From contig JAPYPM010000097.1 in the NCBI GenBank assembly GCA_029937635.1, forward strand, positions 1 to 8,168: a stretch of DNA of 8,168 nt, in the 5' to 3' direction. The stretch comes from Nitrospinaceae bacterium (lineage in GTDB: Bacteria; Nitrospinota; Nitrospinia; Nitrospinales; VA-1). A program made the position numbers and the translations under genes. The notes under the pieces were generated by a model. That model was not told the DNA's origin, did not search any database, and saw only the letters and a list, made by a program, of their open reading frames with translations. This document shows positions 1 through 6,011 of this stretch, one piece after another (the first letter of the stretch is position 1; each line of letters starts with the position of its first letter).

Positions 1-85
1 GATTTGGTTGGGGAGGAGTTTAATGGGATAAAGCATCGAATTTAAAGGTTATCCTCTCATGTCATTAAAGGTTTTGTTACCTTAG

Positions 86-892
86 GGTGATGTCGAAAGC
101 GTAAGAAAATTACTTTCTCTCCCTGTTTTGAAGAGAGTCATGATGGTTGGTTTGACTGGCGGAGAGCCAATGTTAAATAAAAACTTAACCAGTATTATTA
201 AGATGATTCGAGGACAAGGACGCTTTGTAACATTAGTTACGCACGGACTTTTGTTAAAAAAACGTGTAAAGGAACTAGAAAAAACTGGATTAAGCTTATA
301 GAGTTTGTCTCTTTACGACGAGACAATGGACGACTTAGCATCCGACTTAGCAAATTTTAGAACAAATTTACTCTTAAGAACTACAAAAGTAATACTAAGA
401 GAAGATCTAGAAAATAACCCTGAAAAAATCGAAAGATGTATCGAGTTTAGCAAGAATTTAGGAGCTAGAGGTATAACGCTTCAGATAGTTATGAAGCGAT
501 CTAATGATGACACATCAGATATAATTTATGATGATTGTGAGGCTTATTTTTCTTTTAAAAAACAAATGGAGATAAAGTATCCGGATTTTCAAATTGATTG
601 GCCCAATCCTCTAAAAAGAAAAATTTTTTCATCAGATAAAGCATGCAAACAACCATGGTTTGCGGTTGTTTCAGATATAAAAGGGAATAGTGGGCTTTGT
701 TGTAATTATTATCCACAAGGAGACGACTCTTATGGGAATCTTTTTTCAGGAGAGCCCTTACAAAATTCTTTAGCAATTAATACGCAGCAAAAGTTGCGCT
801 TAAGACAAGGCCTCTTAGATCGTGAAGATAAAGTTCCTTCTGATTGTAAAAACTGCTACACCATAAGCGATGGGTGGCTTTCGGATTATTGA
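86..892 (+). pseudogene. Broken radical SAM/SPASM gene
   Basis: This is the remains of a radical SAM enzyme, probably inactive. Frame 2 reads without a break from 86 to 298 and includes the GGEP motif (TGGEP, about 158-172). It meets TAG at 299-301 and continues in the same frame to TGA at 890-892. Across the stop the reading resumes with SLSLYDE, the strand that normally follows, so one substitution such as TTG to TAG would explain it. An earlier in-frame TAG (83-85) and TAA (29-31) cut off the N-terminus, and no CxxxCxxC cluster motif is visible in bases 1-85. The C-terminal half keeps a SPASM-like set: counting from the TTG at 305, C114, C132/C133, C181 and C184, the same CX17C...CX2C spacing as the three intact relatives here. 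The part from 305 could be translated alone but would lack the catalytic cluster. Confidence is high for the family and good for pseudogene status. Confidence 0.8.
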
Positions 893-1007
893 AATCCTTT
901 GAAAAAACTTTTCTGCTTCTGACGGAATAATTTAGAATTGCCAGTTATTTTATTTCAGCACAATTCAAGAGCTTAAGTGCTTATAACTACTTTGTTTAAT
1001 AAAACAT

Positions 1008-1013
1008 TATAAT
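1008..1013 (+). promoter_or_regulatory. Possible -10 box (TATAAT) before the cysteine-rich repeat gene
   Basis: A perfect TATAAT lies 18 bases before the GTG start at 1032, in the 139-base gap after the broken radical SAM gene. No good -35 hexamer sits 16-18 bases upstream. If used, it would give a very short leader, about 12 bases or less. In AT-rich DNA such a match can arise by chance. Confidence 0.3.
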
Positions 1014-1031
1014 GAAAGTTCGAATATTGTC

Positions 1032-2186
1032 GTGACACATCCCATTTGCTCGAGAATGGTTGAAGAGAAAGATCATCAACTTAAATTAGTTTATGACGCT
1101 AACGATAACAGGTGTCGTTATCATGAAAAATCTTCGGGTGACAAAAGTATAAATATTTTCAGTCAAGGCATGTGTCCCATAGCCTATATGAATCTCTACC
1201 CTACTCTTTTTGCATTACATCTCAACCAAGAACCCAATCAACTTAAAATAGATCCTCAAAACCACGTTATTTATTGTCCTGTTGGTTCTGATGGTGTTCA
1301 GTTTAAGGTTTATACTAAACGGCTCAAGTTCAATTTAAGGGCATATTTAAAGGTAGCGATTTACTGGTTAGCAAATAAAATTATGCCAGTTGAAGTATTT
1401 AACAAAACTACACATATTGAAGTGCTCAGCGAAGGAGGGGGTTGTCCTTTAAACATAAAAAAGGGTGATAATTTTTACTTCAATCTTGATCATACCGATG
1501 AACTTTGCCCTGCAGCTTTTAACTCCGTTTATCCTTTTCTGGATGTTATTAATAATAATTTTACTGCAGGGTGTCCCGATTACCGGACTCATGTTTCATT
1601 TAATGCACCCTCTAAAGAAGTAACTGAGAAAAAAGAGAACCCTCTTGTCAGTGATTTAGTTTGTGATAGTTACGTGTCAAAAGTCAAAATGACTTTTTTT
1701 AAAGGTGAATTTGATAATCCAATAGAGCTTGAAAAAGATTACTTAATAGACGACTTAATAAAAATAGCAGGGATTAGATGCTTCACATCTTTTCACGTAG
1801 CTTTTCCATACCTTGACACGCTTTATAATGGTGGACAGCTTGGTTTTTTGACTGGGAAAAGAAACTCTGCGGGCATATGTTGTCCCAACACTTCTCTAAT
1901 GGTTAAATATGAGGTCGCGAAAGAAGAAGAAGAGTTTAAATACCGCTGTATTAAAACAAGTCCCGATTGCCCTAGAAAAATCGAGTCCGGAGAAGAAATA
2001 TGGGTCAAAAAATTTAATATAAGTTACCCCTTTTACAGAAGTTTGAATGAACTGTTTACTGTCCTAAAAAAAATCGAGTCCAGACAAGACGATCCTAGGG
2101 AAGGTATTGAAGTTTCATCTTTTTATAGAGACGCTAAAATAGTTTGGTCGATCCAAATGGAACCAAGTATAGCTTTGAAAAAATAA
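1032..2186 (+). CDS. Protein of four tandem TIGR04076-type cysteine-rich domains
   Basis: The function is unknown. The 384-residue protein appears to be four diverged copies of the small (about 80-90 aa) TIGR04076 domain, whose usual marks are an early Cys, a G-x-CP...YP stretch and a late CP(D/N)...V-x-F strand. Repeat 1 (about 15-95) has C28, GMCP (46-49), YP (56-57) and YCP (81-83). Repeat 2 (about 127-191) has GGGCP, ELCPAAF...YPFL and GCPD. Repeat 3 (about 215-295) has RCFTSFH..FPYL, a GG turn and CCPN. Repeat 4 (about 300-376) keeps C306, C313 and SYPF but has lost the later Cys. A hydrophobic, probably helical linker (about 100-122) separates repeats 1 and 2. There is no signal peptide. 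Most members I know of are single-domain, so the four-fold chain is unusual; the Cys sets suggest metal or Fe-S binding (inference). The GTG start has no clear ribosome site; ATG at 1056 is an alternative. The PurH-like gene follows after 10 bases. Confidence 0.72.
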   Translation: MTHPICSRMVEEKDHQLKLVYDANDNRCRYHEKSSGDKSINIFSQGMCPIAYMNLYPTLFALHLNQEPNQLKIDPQNHVIYCPVGSDGVQFKVYTKRLKFNLRAYLKVAIYWLANKIMPVEVFNKTTHIEVLSEGGGCPLNIKKGDNFYFNLDHTDELCPAAFNSVYPFLDVINNNFTAGCPDYRTHVSFNAPSKEVTEKKENPLVSDLVCDSYVSKVKMTFFKGEFDNPIELEKDYLIDDLIKIAGIRCFTSFHVAFPYLDTLYNGGQLGFLTGKRNSAGICCPNTSLMVKYEVAKEEEEFKYRCIKTSPDCPRKIESGEEIWVKKFNISYPFYRSLNELFTVLKKIESRQDDPREGIEVSSFYRDAKIVWSIQMEPSIALKK

Positions 2187-2189
2187 GGG
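2185..2189 (+). promoter_or_regulatory. Ribosome binding site supporting the TTG start of the PurH-like gene
   Basis: AAGGG overlaps the last two bases of the preceding TAA stop and lies 7 bases before TTG 2197. It supports that start and suggests translational coupling. The start codon lies in the loop of a small possible hairpin, AATCC (2191-2195) with GGATT (2201-2205). Confidence 0.6.
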
Positions 2190-2196
2190 CAATCCT

Positions 2197-3720
2197 TTGC
2201 GGATTTTAATCTCTCTTTTTGACACATCAGAAATAGAAAAGCTTGCTCGAGAATTTCAGGAGCTGAATTGGGAAATCCTCTGTTCCCAGGAGACTCACTC
2301 AATACTCTCAAAAGCTGGGATTCCATCGACTAGAATTGAGCAATTTATTGGAGTGAACGAAGACTTTGGAATTCCTCCCACACTACATCCAAAAATTGAA
2401 GCTTCACTTACCTCAACTTCACTCGACAATATCATTGACATTGTTTTTGATATTCCTTATCCACTAACAAAGGGCGACGACGTTGGAGGTCATGCTTTGC
2501 TTGCTCTTGCAGCAAAAGGGGGGCGGGTTCCAGTAATGTCAAAAAATGATATGTGGACCGTGCTTCGGGAAGTACAAGAATTTGGAAATATTTCCACTGA
2601 ATTAAAAAGTCAATTGATTTCGAAAGTCCATACAGTTATTTCTGAGCATTATTTAAATATTCTTCGTCAGAATGGTCTCGCGGGAGAGGGACTAATAGGA
2701 AAGCATGCACGAACACTGTTAAATGGTGAAAATCCATATCAAGTTTCATGCAATTTATTTGAAAATATTAATCATGGCGATTTGCTTGCATTAAGTCGTT
2801 TTGAGCAATTGAGTGGGGAAGCACCTTGTTTTACAAATTTGGCCGATCTAGATAGCATTCTCCACTCAATGTGCATTATATGTGAGGCCTTTAATAGAGA
2901 ATTCAGCTCTAGACCTTTTATCGTGATTGCGGCAAAACATGGGAATCCTTGCGGATTTTCGGTGGATTGGGAGACCCCCGATATAGCTATAAAAAAAGCT
3001 CTTTGGGGAAACCCCCTTGCCATATGGGGGGGGGAATTAATTTGTAACTTTCATGTGAATGATGACATGGGAGAAATGTTTTTAGAAGATAGGGAACGTA
3101 AACAAAAGCTTGGAAATGGAAGGTGGATGTTAGATGTAATTGCGGCTCCTTCTTTCTCCGAAGGCGCTGTTAAATCGCTTGGTAAACAAAAAAACAGAAA
3201 AATATTTAAAAATGAACAGTTAGAACAACCATTTATTAAAAATGATCCGTGGGATTTTAGATCTGTGCGAGGCGGTTTTCTTACACAATCCCCTTTAAAC
3301 TATGTCTTAGATTTTGGTAATATTGAGTTTGCAGATGAACAGACGGATAGAAATCATTTGAGTTCAGTCATTTTGGCTTGGGCTTCGGCATGGAGTTCAA
3401 ATTTGGGTGGAAATGAAGTTGCTTTAGTCAAGGATCTCCAGTTAATAGGATTAGGGGGAGGGCCCGCAACTACGATAGCTGCGGATACAGCCTTAAAAAG
3501 AGCTCAGGAAGGCGGTCATGATACTCGATCATCAATTTTTGCTGCGGATGCTTTTTTCCCTTTTACTGATGCACCCGAAATCTTAGCTAAGGCTGGTTGT
3601 AAATGGGGCCTAGTTCCTAAGGGGGGTATAAGAGAAGAAGAAGTGCGTGATTATTTTAAAGACCAAGGAATTAAAGTGTATTATTTACCTGAACAATTTA
3701 GAGGTTTTTGCCGACACTAG
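2197..3720 (+). CDS. Divergent PurH-like protein (AICAR transformylase/IMP cyclohydrolase fold)
   Basis: The 507 residues match PurH along its full length, close to the family size (about 510-530). The N-terminal cyclohydrolase-like half (1-150) has TLHPKI (62-67), DVGG (95-98) and AAK (105-107). The transformylase half has GENPYQ (177-182), KHGNPCG (247-253, holding the catalytic Lys-His pair), N406, SSIFAADAFFPF (445-456) and the RGFCRH end (502-507). It is not an ordinary PurH. Aligned by eye to human ATIC (numbering from memory), K14, R64 and K66 of the cyclohydrolase site become T10, I59 and P61. The AICAR-binding Arg of LRYG becomes L174, and the Gly-rich GAGQxSR loop becomes GGGPATT. 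The first half is about 20 residues short between TLHP and the DxGG motif. It may formylate or cyclise another amine, or be non-catalytic (inference). The TTG start has a good ribosome site; no upstream in-frame start exists after the TAA. A G9 tract lies inside the gene. Confidence 0.85.
   Translation: MRILISLFDTSEIEKLAREFQELNWEILCSQETHSILSKAGIPSTRIEQFIGVNEDFGIPPTLHPKIEASLTSTSLDNIIDIVFDIPYPLTKGDDVGGHALLALAAKGGRVPVMSKNDMWTVLREVQEFGNISTELKSQLISKVHTVISEHYLNILRQNGLAGEGLIGKHARTLLNGENPYQVSCNLFENINHGDLLALSRFEQLSGEAPCFTNLADLDSILHSMCIICEAFNREFSSRPFIVIAAKHGNPCGFSVDWETPDIAIKKALWGNPLAIWGGELICNFHVNDDMGEMFLEDRERKQKLGNGRWMLDVIAAPSFSEGAVKSLGKQKNRKIFKNEQLEQPFIKNDPWDFRSVRGGFLTQSPLNYVLDFGNIEFADEQTDRNHLSSVILAWASAWSSNLGGNEVALVKDLQLIGLGGGPATTIAADTALKRAQEGGHDTRSSIFAADAFFPFTDAPEILAKAGCKWGLVPKGGIREEEVRDYFKDQGIKVYYLPEQFRGFCRH
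3026..3034 (+). repeat. G9 homopolymer inside the PurH-like gene
   Basis: Nine consecutive G fall in the codons for W277-G-G-E280. Just upstream, GGGG (3005-3008) and CCCCC (3012-3016) could pair with each other, or the C run with the G tract. Homopolymers this long are slippage-prone, and a one-base change here would truncate the protein in its second half. Confidence 0.9.
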
Positions 3721-3764
3721 GTTCATGGGAGTAGTTATCTTTATGGAGAGGTTTTTATTTAAGA

Positions 3765-3770
3765 TATAAT
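3765..3770 (+). promoter_or_regulatory. Possible -10 box (TATAAT) before radical SAM gene 1
   Basis: A perfect TATAAT lies 84 bases before the TTG start at 3854. The region 17-18 bases upstream (about 3741-3747) is only a poor -35 match. If used, transcription would begin near 3777 and the palindrome at 3811-3825 would lie in the leader. Confidence 0.3.
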
Positions 3771-3810
3771 TTAATGTATGCTGTTGTTCTGCATGGAGTT
3801 AAGGTGTAGT

Positions 3811-3825
3811 CGTTGTTTAACAACG
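3811..3825. promoter_or_regulatory. 15 bp near-perfect palindrome, possible operator
   Basis: CGTTGTT and AACAACG flank a single T, giving 7 bp arms, 28 bases before the start of radical SAM gene 1. The symmetry with almost no spacer resembles a repressor operator more than an RNA hairpin. No T run follows directly, so it is not a convincing terminator. No regulator gene is visible in the window. Confidence 0.4.
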
Positions 3826-3840
3826 TGCAAACGGTTTTTC

Positions 3841-3846
3841 AAGGGG
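3841..3846 (+). promoter_or_regulatory. Ribosome binding site deciding the TTG start of radical SAM gene 1
   Basis: AAGGGG ends 7 bases before TTG 3854. The next in-frame methionine (residue 14, ATG at 3893) has no comparable site, and a TAA at 3818-3820 closes the frame upstream. Confidence 0.65.
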
Positions 3847-3853
3847 AATAATA

Positions 3854-4909
3854 TTGTCTACGCTGAAAACTTTATACAATGGTCGGAAGGCCATGTATGG
3901 TCTGATTAAAAAAAAGATTACTGGAAAACGCACCCCAGTTAGAGTCAGCCTCCTAGTCACAAAATATTGTAACTTGGAGTGCTTTTATTGTTACGCTGCA
4001 GATGTTTTAAATGTTAAAGAGATCCCAGAGTTTAGTTTAGATGAATTAAAAGACTTGATTGACCAGATATACGATACAGGGTGCCGTTGGGTTAATATTT
4101 TAGGTGGTGAGCCCCTTATTAGGAATGACATTGAGGAAATAATTGATTATATCCACAGTAAAGGGATGTTTATTGAATTGACCACGAACGGATACTTTGT
4201 AAAAAGACGAATTAACGCATTGAAAAAGATAGACCACCTTGCTATCAGCTTAGACGGAAATAAGGAATCTAACGATAAAGCTCGGGGGGAAGGATCTTTT
4301 GAAAAAATAATTGATGGAATCCAATGCGCTGTAGATAACGGAATAAAAGTAAGAGTCCATGCCACTCTTTGCAAAAAAACCATGCAGGGCGAGTCTTTTG
4401 ATTTTTTGGTCAACTACTGCAAGGATATGGGTGTTGGCTTAAATTATTCAGAAAATGGGTTACCTGGGATTGAAAAACTTGATCCCGATTATCTTCTTTC
4501 AGAAGAAGAAGCCTTGAACTTTTACAAAGATTATGAAGAGATGAAAGCCAGAGGATATCCTATTGTTAGCTCAGACGTGGCTGTAGACTATGTATCGAAG
4601 TGGCCCCTTCCCGGACAAACAACTATATATAAAAAAGATCTGCCAAATGTTCCTAAAGACAGCTTTTATCCTTGTAAATTAGGCAGAAACCAATGTTTCA
4701 TCAGTGCCGATGGAAATACTTATCCTTGCACTAAAAAATGGGGCACTGGAAAAAATGTTAGAGATGTTGGATTTAAAGCTGCTTGGGAGGCGATGGAGGA
4801 CGATCTCGATTGTGTTGCCTGCAAGGAATTGGGTACCATTGAGCAAAGCGTCATAACCGGCCTACAGCCGAAGGCTTTAGCCAATGCAGTTACAAATTTT
4901 ATGTTTTAA
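3854..4909 (+). CDS. Radical SAM protein 1 with reduced SPASM-type C-terminus
   Basis: This 351-residue enzyme should cleave S-adenosylmethionine reductively to start radical chemistry on an unknown substrate. The radical SAM core has CNLECFYC with C39, C43 and C46 for the [4Fe-4S] cluster, GGEP at 84-87, TTNGY at 110-114 and the ISLDG strand at 131-135. The C-terminal domain has C274, C281, C292, C320 and C323. CX17C plus CX2C is enough for one auxiliary cluster, fewer ligands than the seven Cys of classical SPASM. A basic helical segment (about 1-28) precedes the core and may dock on a partner or membrane (inference). The last 25 residues resemble the end of radical SAM protein 3 (an I-x-x-L...A-x-TNF pattern). 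It stands alone after a 133-base gap and may have its own promoter. No precursor peptide is seen nearby. Family assignment is secure; substrate unknown. Confidence 0.93.
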   Translation: MSTLKTLYNGRKAMYGLIKKKITGKRTPVRVSLLVTKYCNLECFYCYAADVLNVKEIPEFSLDELKDLIDQIYDTGCRWVNILGGEPLIRNDIEEIIDYIHSKGMFIELTTNGYFVKRRINALKKIDHLAISLDGNKESNDKARGEGSFEKIIDGIQCAVDNGIKVRVHATLCKKTMQGESFDFLVNYCKDMGVGLNYSENGLPGIEKLDPDYLLSEEEALNFYKDYEEMKARGYPIVSSDVAVDYVSKWPLPGQTTIYKKDLPNVPKDSFYPCKLGRNQCFISADGNTYPCTKKWGTGKNVRDVGFKAAWEAMEDDLDCVACKELGTIEQSVITGLQPKALANAVTNFMF

Positions 4910-5090
4910 TTTTGGATAAATTTTTTTAAATTCTAAAAGATTTAAAAACAAGCGAACGTTTTTTACCGAATTTTTATCCGGTTCCCCTCCCTTATTTTTA
5001 TCCTTCCGATAAATTTTAGAATTTTTTTCATCAAGCGAAAGTATTTACAGACTTTCGTGAATGATCAGTTAATCAAAAGGGATTATTTAG
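4910..5090. repeat. AT-rich convergent gap with nested inverted and direct repeats
   Basis: This 181-base gap lies between two converging genes and shows no coding potential. AAATTCTAAAA (4928-4938) is repeated inverted as TTTTAGAATTT (5014-5024). GGATAAA (4914-4920) is inverted as TTTATCC at both 4973-4979 and 4997-5003. The latter two lie in a direct repeat, ATTTTTATCC (4970-4979 and 4994-5003), with a 24-base period. These pairings could form long stems that end transcription from both sides, but no compact GC stem with a T tail is present. Confidence 0.45.
5036..5057. terminator. Small hairpin downstream of the dehydrogenase gene
   Basis: CGAAAGT (5036-5042) and ACTTTCG (5051-5057) form a 7 bp stem with an 8-base loop, 33 bases past the dehydrogenase stop on the - strand. 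It lacks a T tail in either direction, so it could be a weak or factor-dependent terminator or a 3' mRNA end. Confidence 0.3.
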
Positions 5091-5879
5091 TCACACCGGT
5101 GGTGTATTCTTCATCTCAATAATTTTCCTGAAAAATTGAGGATAAAAAAAAGCTACTTTGGTTGCCAGAAGCTTGACAATTGATCCAATAAACAGTCTTT
5201 CCCTGGGTTTTTCGATCAAAGACATAACTTTTTCAGCAATATATTCTGCGGAAACGATGTCTGGAGCTTCTTTATAAGTGGCATAATTTTTTTTACTCAA
5301 AAACCCAGTGTCGATAGGGCCTGGGAAAATAGTAGATATATTAACTTTGGAATTTTCTAATTCAAAGGCTAAACTTTCCGCATAGGCTACAAGGGCGCAT
5401 TTACTAGCCCCATATGCACCTTGGTAGGGGGCTGCGTATAAACCGCCGATTGCATTTATATTGATAATTTGCCCTTTGTTTTCTTTCAACATATCGGGAA
5501 GAAGATGGCGAATTAAAATGACGGGGGCGGTGTAATTTACGGACACAGTGTCGAGGTCCGATTCCAAAGACAAATCATTCCAGAATCCTCTGAAGCCGAT
5601 TCCAGCGTTGTTGATTAGAAAGTCAACAAATCCAAATTTTTGTTTAGTTTCAGCGATAACCCTTTCTATGTCCTCTCGGATTCTGAGGTCTGCTGGTAAT
5701 ACCAAAGCGTGACCTCCATTTTTTTCTATTTTCTCAGCCACTACTTTTAGTTTCTCCTCGGAACGGGCAATTAGGCCTACTCTCATCCTATGCTTACCAA
5801 AAAGCTTTGCAACTGCCTCTCCTACTCCTTCGGAGGCGCCAGTAATTAAAGCGGTTTTCCCTTGTAGTTTATTTGTCAT
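5091..5879 (-). CDS. Short-chain dehydrogenase/reductase with Ala at the catalytic Ser position
   Basis: This 262-residue classical-type SDR is of usual length and would oxidise or reduce a hydroxyl/keto group with NAD(P). The Rossmann motif TGASEGVG spans 13-20, and R39 after the second strand (ARS) favours NADP(H). NNAG is at 90-93, the structural Asn at N115, and the active-site Y156-x-x-x-K160 is present. The Ser that normally sits 13 residues before the Tyr is replaced: the strand reads NINAIGG, with A143 (codon GCA) where NISS is usual. The enzyme may therefore be slowed, altered or non-canonical. The C-terminal tail (about 231-262) is rich in hydrophobic and aromatic residues with positive charges and could touch a membrane or lipid substrate (inference). 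The ATG start has no clear ribosome site. It is the last gene of the probable - strand operon, 132 bases after radical SAM gene 2. Confidence 0.92.
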   Translation of the reverse strand: MTNKLQGKTALITGASEGVGEAVAKLFGKHRMRVGLIARSEEKLKVVAEKIEKNGGHALVLPADLRIREDIERVIAETKQKFGFVDFLINNAGIGFRGFWNDLSLESDLDTVSVNYTAPVILIRHLLPDMLKENKGQIININAIGGLYAAPYQGAYGASKCALVAYAESLAFELENSKVNISTIFPGPIDTGFLSKKNYATYKEAPDIVSAEYIAEKVMSLIEKPRERLFIGSIVKLLATKVAFFYPQFFRKIIEMKNTPPV

Positions 5880-5914
5880 TGGTGTTGGAATTTAAGATTT
5901 TGAGAGATGCCGTT

Positions 5915-5933
5915 GACTTAGTGGGCCTAAGTC
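5915..5933. promoter_or_regulatory. Perfect 7 bp inverted repeat upstream of the dehydrogenase
   Basis: GACTTAG (5915-5921) and CTAAGTC (5927-5933) are perfect inverted arms around a 5-base centre, 35 bases upstream of the dehydrogenase start. No T tract follows on the - strand, so it is not an ordinary terminator. It could be an operator for separate control of the dehydrogenase or an mRNA hairpin between operon genes. Confidence 0.4.
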
Positions 5934-6011
5934 GAAATTCTTCAAAGTAGTTTTCTTTTGAATGATAACATACCTTTTCTCACAAGGACTTAAAGAGAGG
6001 AAGACAGAGCT

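Noticed and set aside
555..776. Open frame opposite the broken radical SAM gene.
   Set aside because: It is antisense to the SPASM-like region, which has clear homology on the + strand; no family features are seen in it.
893..1007. Search for a terminator or small RNA between the broken radical SAM gene and the cysteine-rich repeat gene.
   Set aside because: Only very short AT stems are present, with no stable hairpin and T tail.
1012..1035. A 7-residue leader reading frame (ATG at 1012) whose TGA overlaps the GTG start at 1032.
   Set aside because: It has no ribosome site and its ATG overlaps the likely -10 box, so it would probably not be transcribed. The GTGA overlap is likely chance.
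1971..2083. AAAAATCGAGTCC occurring twice, about 92 bases apart, in the cysteine-rich repeat gene.
   Set aside because: Both encode K-I-E-S in A-rich context, and the surrounding protein positions do not align as a duplicated unit.
3725..3809. Short frames of 14 and 11 residues before radical SAM gene 1, considered as RiPP precursors.
   Set aside because: They are very short, lack ribosome sites and have no leader/core pattern or Cys, Ser, Thr or Gly-rich core.
5954..5983. A 9-residue frame on the - strand between radical SAM gene 2 and the dehydrogenase.
   Set aside because: The purine-rich stretch is too close to the ATG to serve as a ribosome site, and the peptide has no recognisable feature.
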